Shown here: positions 34,422 through 45,745 of the stretch, one piece after another
Numbering within the stretch: position 1 is the first letter of the stretch
How the letters are laid out: each line of letters begins with the position of its first letter
Assembly: GCA_013115135.1 (NCBI GenBank)
Contig: JABANP010000186.1
Location: 27,632 to 91,631 of the forward strand
Length of the DNA: 64,000 nucleotides
Reading direction: 5' to 3'
Source: Perkinsus olseni
Taxonomy: Eukaryota > Perkinsozoa > Perkinsida > Perkinsidae
Program-made: the position numbers and the translations under genes
Notes under the pieces: generated by a model
Databases searched by the model: none
What the model saw: the letters and a program-made list of their open reading frames with translations, nothing else
Told to the model about the DNA's origin: nothing

Positions 34422-36820
34422 ATGACTTCTCTTCGCCCCAACATCATCCTCCTCAAACAGGGCACCGACTCCTCCCAGGGTACCACGGCCTCTCCCGCCG
34501 ACCACCTCACTCAGTGTCTTCTTCTGTGTCTCAGGCATCCCTCAGATTATTTCTAACATCAATGCGTGCGAGGTTATCGCGGACATCGTCCGAACGACCT
34601 TGGGTACTGCTGCTGCTGCTTGTTCTGGGCTGGCTTCACGGTTGATGGTCTCCTGCAGGTCCCAGGGGCATGGACAAGCTAATTCACTCGGAGAACCGAC
34701 AGCCGACCATCACCAATGATGGCGCCACCGTCATGAGTCTCCTCAATATCAGCCACCCGGCTGCCAAGCTCATGTCCGACATCTCGAAGGCTCAGGACGC
34801 TGAGGTGGGGAAGGACCGTATGGCGGTGTTGGAAATCGCAAGTGCTGTCAGGTCGGCGATGGCACTACATCGGTTGTGCTGTTGGCGGCTGAGCTCCTGA
34901 AGGAGGCCAAGATGTTCCTGGAGGAGGGCCTGCCTCCTCGTGCCCTCCTCAAGGGCTACCGCAAGGCCCTCGAGCTCGCCTTGAGTAGACTGGCTCCGGT
35001 GTGGGGGGAGGGTGGATGGTTTTCTTGTCAGATAAGTTGGAGGAGCTGGCCGTGGATCTGACGGCCAAGGCTCCGGAGGAGAAGAGGGCCATGCTTGTCA
35101 AGTGCGCCGAGACCACCCTCAACAGCAAGCTCGTCAGTGGCCAGAAGAAGTAGTAGCAGCGAGTGCAGCTGCTGGGTTGTCTATGGCGGGTGATCGCCAT
35201 CAGATTCTTTTCCGACATGGTCGTGTCTGCCGTGCTGATGCTGGACCAAGATTCCCTCCCCGTGAACATGATTGGCTTCAAGAAGGTCCCCGGCGGATCT
35301 CTGACTGAGTCCAGGCTCGTCGATGGAGTTGCTTTCAAGAAGACCTTCTCTTATGCTGGTCAGTACCACTGCCACCATTTCCAGCCCTACCGTCATCTGT
35401 TAGGTTTCGAGCAGCAGCCGAAGTACTTCAAGCACCCCAAGATTCTCCTCCTGAACTTGGAGTTGGAGTTGAAGGCGGAGAAGGACAACGCTGAGGTAGG
35501 CCTCGGTCGCCCCTCGGTGGACGCTTCCGAATCTTTGTGCTGCGCTAGGTCCGTATTTCGAACCCTGACGAGTATCAAGAGATTGTGGACGCTGAGTGGA
35601 ACGTCATCTACGAGAAGCTCGACAACATAGCCAAGAGCGGCGCTCAAGTGGTCCTCTCTCGTCTGCCCATCGGCGACCTCGCCACCCAGTACTTCGCCGA
35701 CCGCAACATCTTCTGCGCTGGTAGGGTCGATCAGGACGATATGAACCGCACGCTCTTGGTAAGCCTCCATCGCTGTCGACCTGCCTGTTACCGTCACCTC
35801 CACAGGCCGTCGGCGGGTCGATCCAAACCACAGTGAACGGTCTAACCCCTGATGTGCTCGGCACTTGTGGCAGCTTCGAGGAGGTGCAGATCGGCAATGA
35901 GCGCTACAACGTCTTCCATCAGTGCCCTCAGTCGAAGAGTGGTAGTGCCAACGCCATCTGGATGGGCGGGGTCCGTCTCAAATTGTTCTCCTCCTTTTCA
36001 GCTACCATCATCCTGCGTGGTGGTGCAGCTCAGTTCATCGAGGAGGCTGAGCGTTCTCTTCACGATGCTGTCATGATCGTCAGAAGGGCCCTCAAGTGCT
36101 CCAAGGTACGACAGTCCCCTTCATCCAAGGGCCATTGCCTTGTCTCTAGATTGTTGGTGGCGGTGGTGCCATTGAACTCGAGCTGTCGCGCTACCTTCGG
36201 GAGTACTCCAGGACCTGCACTGGAGCTGATCAGGCCGTTATTAATTACTACGCTAGGTAGGGGTCAGGTCTTATGAGGGTCTCCTTATCGGTTGTCCCTT
36301 CAGAGCGCTCGAGTGCATCCCTCGTACGCTGGCCCGCAACAGTGGTGCTGATGCCACTGACCTCCTTAACAAGCTGCGATACAAGCATGCTGAAGGTAGG
36401 CTAGGGGGCAGGGGGGAGTTAGCGGGGAGTTACGTTTGGTGTGGTAGGCCTCCCTGGGCGATGGTACGGCGTGGACTGCTACAACTGCGACATCACTGAG
36501 ACCGTTGACAACTTCATTTGGGAGCCTGTCGTGGTCAAGCGGAACGCCTTGGGCGCGGCCACTGAGGTACGGGTATCCGCTGCTGCTCCGGGGAAGGCAC
36601 TCTCTGTTGCTTCCTTCAGGCAGCCTGCATGATTCTCAGTATCGATGAGACTGTCACCAACCCGAAGTCAGAGCAACCTGTAAGTCCACGCGTGCTTCGC
36701 TCCGCCGGCTCGGTTATTTTCCATCGTTTTCAGGGTGGCAAGGGCGGCAAGGGCGGAATGCCCATGGGTAAGGGTATGGGCCGCGGCATGATGGGAGGCA
36801 AGGGCATGGGACGCCGATAG
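34422..36820 (+). CDS. CCT7: T-complex protein 1 subunit eta (CCT7)
   Basis: Subunit of the cytosolic CCT/TRiC chaperonin, which folds actin, tubulin and other proteins. The match to CCT eta runs through the whole gene: [53 protein letters not shown], the ATPase motif [133 protein letters not shown] and [13 protein letters not shown]. It ends in a Gly/Met/Lys-rich tail and TAG 36820. I place 13 or more GT-AG introns of 43-60 nt, all frame-restoring. The last contains a CTTCGCTCCGC box (36695-36706). Confidence 0.95.
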
Positions 36821-37008
36821 ACGACTCCCAGTGCTGCAACTACGTATGATGATGATGAGTGTATCGCACTGCTGCTGCTGCTAACGGATGAGTAACCGAA
36901 ATACCTTTTAAGTGCCACCACCTATAGTATGGTTTTCTCCTGCTGTTCTATTCCGCTTGGGTTACAGTCGGTTACGAAGGGGAGTGCTTCGTTAGTTCTT
37001 GGGTAGCG

Positions 37009-37679
37009 TTGATGGCTTCGGTGAACGACCAGGAGGAGGCTGCCGCTGACTCTGCCGTGTCGTACTTCCCAGACCCGCCGTTGGAGGCGTTCTCGGTGTA
37101 TGGCGGACTCGAGTTGGATAAGTACATAAGGGAGTTGGGAGAACAGTACTGGAAGCATCGGGTAGGAGGAGTGGCTCCGTTCAGCATGGGGGGAGAATCC
37201 TTCCGAGTGGGGTTAGGTATCTTCGAGTAACAACAACCTGTCTGGGATCAGCCGGTGGAAGTTGCCGCCGCCGGTGAAGACTATGGCCCCTAGTGTCCAG
37301 CAGGAGGCCGTAGAAGAGCAGCAACAGCAGGAAGGTAGTGCCGCGGCAGTACACGCAGGGCAGGACGCTTCGACTCAGTCACGACCCCGACGCCAGCGGT
37401 TTCAACTAGTTCGGAGAGCAGCTCGGAGGTCCCTGCAACGCCCTCGGAGGGAGGCGAGCCAGCAGCAGCAGCATCACTGCCGAGACCACAACGGCCGAAG
37501 AAATGTTTCCTTCACAAGAAACCTCGGCCGCACACCTGCGCCAAATGCCGTAAATACGCTGAGGAGATGGAGGTGTTTAATAAGAGCCTCATTGAGATGG
37601 CTGGTAGTGAACTGCGGCTTATTTTTGGCTCCCACTAGTTGAAGTCGCCGATTGACGGCGCGATTATCGACACCTCGGT
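37009..37679 (+). CDS. Unrecognised protein with a CxxC motif
   Basis: ATG 37009 opens an exon reading FPDPPLEAFSVYGGLELDKY and IRELGEQYWKHR. A 56-nt intron (about 37162-37217) joins it to VSSNNNLSGISRWKLPPP and a Gln/Glu-rich stretch. A further exon in another frame gives a Ser/Thr/Pro-rich linker, then KKCFLHKKPRPHTCAKCRKY and AEEMEVFNKSLIEMA, with two spaced cysteine pairs that could bind zinc. The junction near 37333-37357 is not resolved, and the end near 37675 is approximate. No family is recognised. Neighbouring genes are CCT7 and PRP38, which give no functional hint. Confidence 0.5.
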
Positions 37680-37706
37680 TCCTTGCGGCATTGGTCGTCT
37701 TCGCTT

Positions 37707-37728
37707 GAATTTTTTCTTCGAAAAATTC
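37707..37728. repeat. AT-rich inverted repeat
   Basis: Arms GAATTTTT and AAAAATTC (8 bp, perfect) around a six-base loop. It lies just downstream of the preceding coding region and may be a 3' end signal or chance. Confidence 0.5.
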
Positions 37729-37782
37729 CGAGGCGAAAAATTGAAATGTCCTCAAAGTTGTTCAGAGAGTTTTGAACCACGA

Positions 37783-37812
37783 CCATTATCCTCGCTTTGC
37801 AGAGGATAATGG
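37783..37812. repeat. Perfect 11-bp stem-loop
   Basis: CCATTATCCTC at 37783-37793 and its exact complement at 37802-37812 surround an eight-base loop. The stem-loop sits between an unrecognised gene and PRP38. Confidence 0.8.
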
Positions 37813-38132
37813 CGGAGGGGAATTTCCATACTAATTCTTACTAGTCTCTCGAGGAACCTGGGCTCAGTTTTTGTCTGCGAGGAAAGAAGCTGCCACCATA
37901 GGTGACCCCTCAACGCTCAGAATGTGTTTCGAACGGTGATCGAGTTGGAGGCTCCGACCTGCCTTCGGATTTCTTGTTTTCGGCAATCCATTGGTGACGT
38001 CCTGTGAGAATTGAGTCTTCGGTAGATCCGACCAGAAGAGCTCCGAGCGAGTCTACTAGATCGGACGAGGGCGACGCGGCGGGCGTGGACGTGGATGGTA
38101 CGGGAGCCCTCATTGTAGTCAACGAAGGCCCG

Positions 38133-39029
38133 ATGTACGGCCTCTACCCGACGCTAGTGCAGAACATCAGATCGTCAGAGTAAGGCAGGGCGTCAGCTTT
38201 GGTGGTGTTCACAGCTATCCCTGCAGTTACTTCAAGAAGGGCTTGGGGGAGGTCACCTCGGTGCAGGAGGTCGTGGACGAGGTCGACCGGGCTGCGGAAC
38301 ACGCTGAGCCGTAGGAGTAGATGATTATTACAGCGGAGCGAAGCTCTCCTGGTGTTTTAGATACAATGTGGGCGCGTTGAACATTCCGTCAACACTTTTC
38401 TGTTGCCTCTATAAACTCTGTACTACTGAGCAGCTCCGGCCGTTGGTGGTCAGTTCCCGTCCGCAGGTACTCTAGGGCCCACTCCTGGCGATTTGCGACA
38501 CATGCTGGGGACGAGGCGGAACCCGTAAGGGAGGGCCATCTGAGTGTCTTTACCAAATGCTTGACAGGTACGTCGTTTGCTTGGGGTTGCTGTACTTGCG
38601 CTGCGTTGCTCGGCCGTCGACACTCTGGACCTGGTTCTACCCGATACTTTTCGAAACCACTGTGAGTGCCTTCTTGCTGCTGCCGCCTCGCAGGCAAGCC
38701 CGTAGGTGTTCCATCCCGAGCAAGTAACAGGGGAAGTCGAAGCGACGGAAGCGATGACGTTGGGGCGCTACGCTGAGCTGTTGCTGCTCACGCATAAGTA
38801 CTTCACAGTGAATCTAAACAGGTAGTGACTGCAAGGACCGGTAGCACTTGGCAAGGCGTCGGCTCTCAGGCTCCCCGAGGCTGTCCACCAGAGCTACGGT
38901 GTGCGGTGTATCCTGCTGGAGACAGAATCGTGCCGGGCTAGGGCTGCGGAACATCCTGAGAATGCAACCCAACTGAGCGTTGTGGGCTCCTATGTCCGTA
39001 CACGAATGCCAGCTGCCTTGTTCTACTGA
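38133..39029 (+). CDS. PRP38-family pre-mRNA splicing factor
   Basis: Component of the spliceosomal tri-snRNP needed for catalytic activation, closest in pattern to PRP38B. Blocks in order are MYGLYPTLVQNIRSSDYFKK, TSVQEVVDEVDRAAEHAEPY, NIPSTLFCCLYKLCTTEQLR (family: P-S-x-x-F-C-x-L-Y-K), RYVVCLGLLYLRCVARPSTL and WTWFYPILFET, then MTLGRYAELLLLTHKYFTVN and LPEAVHQSY. TGA is at 39029. GT-AG introns separate the blocks. The one at about 38313-38360 contains the GCGGAGCGAAG box. ATG 38133 is the first in-frame Met of the conserved part, and an Asp/Ser-rich upstream segment with no Met (from about 37994) suggests an additional 5' exon. The exon around 38695-38750 is poorly resolved. Confidence 0.8.
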
Positions 39030-39115
39030 CGGGTCGTTAGGTATTCGTCCGCAGCGAGGAGTCCGGGGGGTGGGATTTGGGCCAGATAGTACCGGGAGGG
39101 GACGACACTCTCGGC

Positions 39116-39861
39116 ATGGTGGAGGTAGTAGTCAACGTGACCATCGCTTTTGTGGTCTTTGTTACTCTACTCAGGTTCGGGTGTTGGAGACCGAGACCAG
39201 ACTGGCTCACTGGTCTACTCTGAGGCCCTGTCTGGACGTTGCTGCTGCTCGGCGTGCTGCTGAGGCCGAGGCATTCATGAAGGACGAGAGTAGTGCTGGG
39301 TGGGCTAGTCTCAGAGATCCCTCTCTGAGGAATCCTTCAGCCGTTTCGTAAGCTTGACTTTTACGAGTGTGCTCGTTTCGGCTGGCCTCTACGGTAGCGA
39401 GGTTATGGCGTCGCGGTCGCATCACTCCAGGCAGTCAGGAGGAACTTCCTGCCGCTCCGGTCGTAGGGACTCCCTACTAGGGAGGCACTCCTAAGCCTAG
39501 TGCGGCTTCAACCGGATTCACTACCGAGATTTGGTCGAGGCTGAACGACTGTCTGGAGAGAAAAGAATTATACTCAGATTGCTCCTGTGTTGTCAGACGC
39601 AGAAAGAGCTCGAAAAGGTGCACTCCAAACCTGGCGGCAGCAGCAACGAGAGTTCGCCAACGCCCGGGCCTTTAGGGTGTACGCCGGCTGGCAGAGTCGA
39701 GGAGTTACGGACGATGTACTACCGTCGGTGTTGTGCGGCTGTCACCTGCGTGACAGATACGGGATGAGGAGCTTCAGCAACTTCCGGTGGCTGCTGATGA
39801 TGATGGTGCTGCTGGCGAAGAGGCGGCTCCTAAGAAGCGCCGGGTTGTTTCGAAAGAGTAG
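39116..39861 (+). CDS. Unrecognised protein with C-terminal NLS
   Basis: Exons seen: a possible MVE start at 39116, VRVLETETRLAHWSTLRPCL followed by AAARRAAEAEAFMKD (39175-39350), an Arg/Ser-rich exon (SRSHHSRQSGGTSCRSGRR, about 39407-39460), and YTQIAPVLSDAERARKGALQ with TWRQQQREFANARAFRVYAG. The last exon is RDEELQQLPVAADDDGAAGE, then PKKRRVVSKE and TAG 39861. The PKKRRV cluster is a classical nuclear localisation signal and the coiled-coil-like Arg/Gln stretch precedes it. I do not recognise the family. It could be a nuclear or splicing protein given the RS patch. The intron before the last exon (about 39731-39759) would be only some 29 nt. Confidence 0.5.
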
Positions 39862-40141
39862 CACCTCGTGTATCGCCCGGGCCGGTCAATGGAGTTGGCT
39901 GAATTACCAGGTACCAGCAACAGCAGGACGCCATGCTCAAGCGGAAGTACGTGGACGCGGCTGCAGCTCCCCAGCCGGGCGCGGCTCGGAAGGACCACGA
40001 GGAGCCGGATGTTGGTTTTATCGGATGACCACCAATCTCGCAGTTCAAACCAATTTCTTCATCGTCAGTGTTTCCTTCACCGGCACGAGGGCGTCTTCTA
40101 CGCAAAGTTTCATCGGTAGTTTTTTTATCACCCTCGACGTC

Positions 40142-41429
40142 ATGGCGCCGGTCCTCTCGGTCCCAGCTCGCGAGCCCTCTCCAGCTTTGGTAGATTTCTG
40201 CGCGGCCAGCTCAGGAGCTGCGGGTGCGGCCTTCAGCACGCTCGTCATGTGAGGATGTCTCCCACTGCACTGCAATTCGCTACCGTGCCGGTAGGTATCC
40301 TCTGGACACGGTAAAGACGCGGCTGAATGTTGGTGTAGACGAGAATGGCGAGCCGTACGATAAGGGCTCCTTGGACGTGCTGCTTCGTACTGTGCGGTAG
40401 GAGGCCTCCAGTCGGTCCGTCGTAGCATCTTTTCTGGTGTCAGGTCAGGAGGCATCTCAGCACTCTACCGTGGATTGACGGCGAAGCTCTTCCATAGCGT
40501 CCTGCAGAAGTTCGTCTATTTTTACATCTACAGCGCCATCATTGTGAGTCCGCGGATGAAGGCTCCTGTTGGAGAGTTGATCGTTACGTAGAGAGTGTAC
40601 GAGTCGAGGCGCCGTGCGGAGGGGAAGTTGTCGGTGTCGGCTAACCTGGCTCTCGGTTACCTGGCCGCCCTCGGCAGTGTTTTCGTGACGACACCGGTAG
40701 AGATCGTGCAGACCAGACAACAGGTTAGTGACCAAAGGCGACCTGGAGTGTTCCCATCTTGTCGTTGTGCAGGTTGGGAAATCTGAGGGACACTTCCTTC
40801 GTCATCTGACTCAAATGGCCCTCACTGAACCGACGGATTTGTACGCCCTCGGAGCCCTCGTCCTCCTGCCTGGACTGCTTCTCTCTAGATACGCTGGTCT
40901 CGGCTCTAACATCATACTGTGCGTCAACCCAGCGATAGAGTACACTACATTCGACCAGCTGAAGAGGCCCTTCCTCAGAGGACGGTAGTGCTGGTCTTCC
41001 TGCCGCTCTCCCGACGCCTGTTGTCCAGATCTAATCTCACCTCAATGGAAGCGTTTTGGCTAGGGGCGCTCGCCAAGGCCGTCGCCACCGTCTGCACTTT
41101 CCCGTAGTGCCGCGGTCAACACGGTTTGTCTGTCATGATGATGGCGACAGGTACGTCAGAGTAAAGGTGCTGCAGCAGACGAAAGGCAAGTCGGCCGAAC
41201 CATCCGAGTCGAGTCCGAAAAAGTTACTCCGAGACATGTGGAATGAAGAGGGAGGCGGGCTAGCAGGACTTTACAAAGTAGGCGGCGGCTCCTCTGCTGG
41301 TATCCAGGCTAGGGCTTTCTTCAGGGTATGAGCCCGCAGCTGTATAAGGGAGTATTGACGGCGGCTCTGATGCTGATGGCGAAGGAAAAGATAGATCAGA
41401 GTATGAAGAGAATGATATTGCGACGCTAG
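40142..41429 (+). CDS. SLC25 carrier, peroxisomal adenine nucleotide type (SLC25A17/PMP34-like)
   Basis: Six-helix mitochondrial-carrier-family transporter. The three repeats each show the signature PX[DE]XX[KR] or a variant: YPLDTVKTR in repeat 1 after a Gly/Ala-rich helix, TPVEIVQTR in repeat 2, and FPYVRVKV in repeat 3. Connecting blocks are GGISALYRGLTAKLFHSVL and QKFVYFYIYSAI, then YAGLGSNIILCVNPAIEYTT with FDQLKR, both typical of the PMP34/peroxisomal branch that imports ATP, CoA or NAD. The end is SPQLYKGVLTAALMLMAKEK and TAG 41429. The first intron (about 40251-40300) splits the codon before YPLD. Several later junctions are approximate. Assignment to the carrier family is firm, to the PMP34 branch likely. 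Confidence 0.85.
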
Positions 41430-42186
41430 TTTGTGTATGAATAGTGAAGGTTTCAATTTATTCTGTGGGAGTTCTGTTTGAACGTTACGGCAGAAGAAAC
41501 ACAACCGAAGTAGACGACAATAAAGGCTGCTGGGAAAACCAAGGGAAACGGACATTTCAGAGATAGTCAACATCCATAAAAAGGGACAGATGTTGTCCAA
41601 TTGTCGAAGGATGCGCCCCTTGATGGCGATACCTTCTCGATGTGAACGACTAGCCCAACGCCAATCCCGGCTCAGGTAACCTCTCGCCGATGTGCTCAGT
41701 TAGACGCTGTCTGTGATGTATTGCAATCGGATGATTCGCAACCCCACTTTCCCCCGGAGAACAGTCGAACAGAGCAGCTTGCTTTCCTCCACTTTGATAG
41801 CCGAAGTGGCTCGCGTGCCATCTTTACGCAAATATCGGTGTGCCACGAAAAGCATCATCTCCCCTCGTCGCAATCACGTTGTTGCGATATTCTGCGAAAT
41901 ATGCTGCTACGCCTCAATGACTCCATGCCGACTCCGAGGCAACCGCGGACGAGTTGGCTTTTCACAAGATGAACTAATAGCTGCTTGGTTGCAGCACGAA
42001 CACCGCCGAGCGCATGTTGCAATCGTTGCAGAACCTGGTTCGCCTGCATGAAGAAAAATACAACTCTCAGGTATTTCCCGTTTGGGAAACGCGTTGAATT
42101 ATGTGAACACAAGCCCATGCATCCGCTGAGAAAAGTCCTCTCGATCCAAAAAATCACAATGAAACTAAGGTGAAATATACTGACAT
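41430..42186. other. Intergenic, convergent gene ends
   Basis: Lies between the convergent carrier (+) and glutamine synthetase (-) genes. Moderately AT-rich with no supported gene. It should contain both polyadenylation regions. Confidence 0.5.
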
Positions 42187-44564
42187 CTACTTAATGAATA
42201 ACATTTCCTGATAGGTGGGGAGAGGCCAGTACTGGTCAGATACGATCTGCTCGAGGGCGTCGACGACATCCCTCAAATCCTTCATAGCTGGCCTCATCTC
42301 ATCAGCCGCGAACCTCGCATGTGCCTTCGGATCCTCGCTGTCACTCTTATGGTCGATCTTGGACTTCAAGCTCGCCATAGCCTTTCCCAGGCACTCGATA
42401 TGCTGGCTGATTTCGTTCAACCGAGAGCTTGTGAATTCAGGAACCATGCCAGTAGCAGCCTTCAGGTTGGCCACGTTCTCGGCGAGCTCGGTCTGATACT
42501 TGATGCAGGCGGGCAAAATCATCGTATCTGTGAGGAAAGCATCGAAGCCATCGACCGCTCAGAGGGTCGGCATCCTACTAGCTATCCTGTAGGCACATCG
42601 AGCCTCAACACCAATACGATTAAAGTAGATCTCCAACAGGATATTCTTCTTCGCCATCAGCTCAGACCGACTCATCACTCCGCAGCTCTCAAACAACTTG
42701 ATTGTCTCGGGCGCCGCGAACTCCTCAATGGCCTAAGACGATGATACTGTACTGATCAGCCTAGTGCCGCCCTGCTCACCTCGGGGGACTTCACAAGAAC
42801 CTTCAATCCACGCCGGACAGCCTCCTCCTTCCACGCCTCGGAGTAGCCATCACCGTTGAACACGACGCGGCCGTGATCCTTATACACCTCACCGATGATC
42901 GCCTTGGCAGCTTCCTCAAGATTCATCCCCTTCTTCAGACGTTCCTCGAGGAGACCACTAAGATACGCCAAACTCTGAGCCATGATGGTGTTGAGGACGA
43001 TGAGAGAAGGGGACAAGGACTGGCTCGACCCCACTGCTCTGAACTCGAACTTGTTGCCCGTAAAGGCGAATGGGCTCGTCCTGTTCCTATCACCGGCGTC
43101 CTTGTTGAGAGACGGAAGTGTCTTGGCGCCCAAGCTCATCGACGTACGCCTCACACGAGTCTCCAAAGTATAGTCGCCCGAGCTAGACTCGCCGGCCTTG
43201 GTCGCGGACTTGATCTGCTCGAAGATGTCGTACAACTGATCGCCGAGATAGATGGAGATGATGGCAGGGGGAGCCTCCTGAGCGCCTGAGCAAGACGAAA
43301 ACACAATGAGAAGCGGACAGCTGCAACACCCGACAAACTCACCTAATCGATGATCGTTAGAGGCACTGGCGATACTCCCACGCAGCAGACCGGCGTGAAT
43401 GTCCACTGCCCTGATGACTGCCGCGATGAAGAAAAGGAACCTCGTGTTCTCCCCCGGATTCTCCGTCGGCTCGAGGAGGTTGCCTTGAGTAGTATTACCG
43501 ATGCTCCAGTTCACGTGCTTGCCAGAACCGTTGACACCGGCGAAGGGCTTCTCGTGGAGGATAGCTTGGAAACCGTGCTTCTCCGCGGTGTTACGCAGTA
43601 CTTGCATGATGAGGTGCTGATGGTCAGAGGCAATGTTGGCAGTTTCGAAAAGAGGGACGATTTCGAACTGCCCGGGAGCAACTTCGTTATGGCGGCACTT
43701 GATCGGCACACCAAGCTTGTACAGGCGACTCTCGGTCTCCGTCATACATTTGAGAATACGGTCAGGGATGGCGCCAAAGTAGTGGTCGTCGAACTGCTGC
43801 GACTTTGGCGGTACGCAGCCGAAGAGTGTTCGATCGCAGATGACCAGATCGGGCCTCAGGGCAACCAAGCGCTTGTCGACGAGGAAGTACTCTTGCTCGG
43901 GGCCACAGTAGCTGGTGATGTTGCTGATCGGCTCGGACTCGGGGACGAAGTGTGACACAACCCGACGAGCCGCATCCTCGACCGCCTGCATAGACCTCAA
44001 CAGAGGGATCTTCAAGTCGATGGCCTCGCCGGTCCACGAGACGAAGGCCGTGGGGATACACAAAGTGAGAGTACCACCCTTCTCTAACACGTAAGCAGGG
44101 GAAGTGACGTCCCAGGCCGTGTAACCACGAGCCTCGTTGGTGCCTCTGATGCCGCCATTAGGGAACGACGAGGCATCGGGCTCACCTTGGATCAGAGACG
44201 TTCCATCAAACCTAGTCAAGGCTGTGCCGTCACCACTGGGCTCGATGAAACTCTCGTGCTTCTCAGCAGTAGAACCAGTATGAGGATAAAAGACGTGAGT
44301 GAAGTGAGTGGCCCCGAGACCGACTGCCCAGTCCTTCATGGCAGCAGCGACAGTATCCGCCAGGGAAGGGTCTAGGGCTTCGTGATTCTCAACAGTGCTA
44401 TGCATCTTCTTGTAAATGGAGTTCGGTAGGGAATCACGCATGACCCTGTCGGAAAAAACGTGCATCCCGAAGGAGTGCTTGGTGGTCTTGGTGTCGACGC
44501 CATAGGAGAAGTCACGGTTACGGTCGACTATGGACGAGATGGCGGACACTCTATTGGAGGCCAT
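42187..44564 (-). CDS. Type III glutamine synthetase, copy 1 (three introns)
   Basis: Makes glutamine from glutamate, ammonia and ATP. This is the large type III (GlnN) form. Exons on the minus strand are 44564-43343, 43285-42780, 42732-42579 and 42527-42187, together 2223 nt, a perfect 740-residue frame. Motifs: [64 protein letters not shown] (acidic metal-ligand loop), [35 protein letters not shown] (ATP/ammonia site), [20 protein letters not shown], and the type III C-terminal domain ending [12 protein letters not shown]. The first intron is 57 nt, in frame and without stops, so an unspliced form would still be readable. A second copy lies divergently 1.6 kb away. Confidence 0.95.
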
Positions 44565-44797
44565 GTCGGATTCAAGGCTAACACTGCAAGAATCGAGCTG
44601 GTTTGATGAAGGGGCCTATCTCTGTCCAATGGTAAGGCTAGTTCATTGGGACATTGTCCCTAGCACACTGCTAAAGTTGAATCATGAGCATTGCGAGTAG
44701 CGCACGCCCAGCCTCACGGCGATCTCGCTCGCCCTTTCGATCGATTCGCGCTATCCGTTGTTTGCTTCAGCCCCTCTGTACAGGTAGTCCCGTCAAC

Positions 44798-45253
44798 ATG
44801 GCCGCGAAATCTGGCTTGGCCGCTGGCATCAACAAGGGTCACACGCTCAACGTGCGTCAGCCCAAGGCTCTTAAGTCTTCTTACTCTGCTAAGAAGCATC
44901 TCGCCCGCGAGGTCGCTCGTGAGGTCTGCGGATTCGCTCCCTACGAGCGTCATATGATGGAGTTGATCAAGATCGGCTCTGCTGCCAGCTTCAAGCGTGC
45001 TCTTAAGGTAGTTATCGGTGGCTCGAGTCAAAGCGATTTGGGGGAATTGTGGTATGACTCCGATCCAGTTCTTTCTAACAGAGGGAAATTGTTCGTCGGT
45101 TACGTGGCCGGAAGTAATTGATAGTTTGTCTGTTTTCAGTACGGCAAGAAGCGTTTGGGAACTCACAAGAGGGCCAAGGCTAAGCGTGAGGAGCTCCAGG
45201 CTGACATCATGGCCCAGCGTAAGAAGGCCCACGCCGCCCACGCCCATCACTAA
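44798..45253 (+). CDS. RPL36: Ribosomal protein eL36
   Basis: Large-subunit cytosolic ribosomal protein of 107 residues, the usual size. Exon 1, 44798-45007, encodes [20 protein letters not shown] through [21 protein letters not shown] 132-nt intron (45008-45139), long for this region, splits it from exon 2, 45140-45253, encoding [20 protein letters not shown] to the His-rich end and TAA. It fits the eL36 pattern R-E-V-x-G-(F/L)-A-P-Y-E-(R/K)-R and K-R-x-G-T-H-x-R-A-K-x-K-R-E-E. It sits between the two divergent glutamine synthetase genes. Confidence 0.95.
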
Positions 45254-45575
45254 GTGGATATGCTCTACTAATTGAAGGCTACTACTACGACGACGACCAC
45301 CTTCGCTGGTTCGGCAGTTGGTGCGGCAAATGCTGTTTCCAGTGCTCGACGGGAACTATTCCCTCCTTACCGAGTTGTGTTCAGCAGTGTTGGGGAGATG
45401 GCTGCAGATGATTGTTGAATCGGGCATTGCTTTAACGTAGCTCTGCACGAATTAGGTCTGCAATAGCAAATGGAGGCTGATTAGCGGCATTGAAGCGTAC
45501 TTGTTGTGATTGCCGTCAGTCGTCTGATCAACAACTCTCTGTGATAATAACCAGTCGATGATGATATTCTGTTTC

Positions 45576-45723
45576 GCATAGTTCACTCCGACTGCCAGTG
45601 ACGAGTAAACACAATCACCATCTTTCGTCTGAGCTTCCAACGGTTGTCTGTTATGATGATTTTATGAGCATAGTTCACTCGTACTGTCAGTGACGATTAC
45701 TCTTATCACCATCTTTCGTCTGA
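45576..45723. repeat. Direct repeat A (two copies, 92-base spacing)
   Basis: GCATAGTTCACTC...CAGTGACGA...CACCATCTTTCGTCTGA occurs at about 45576-45632 and again at 45668-45723, with scattered mismatches. Confidence 0.8.
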
Positions 45724-45745
45724 ACTCCCCTTGCTGAATACCCCT

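Noticed and set aside
24029..39029. A functional cluster of splicing genes (U2AF, PRP38, later ECD and ALY/REF)
   Set aside because: They are interspersed with unrelated genes (choline kinase, YIF1, CCT7) and show no shared promoter. Chance proximity is sufficient.
42873..43955. Long + strand frames across glutamine synthetase copy 1
   Set aside because: Antisense shadows of a conserved enzyme with a perfect 741-codon spliced frame.
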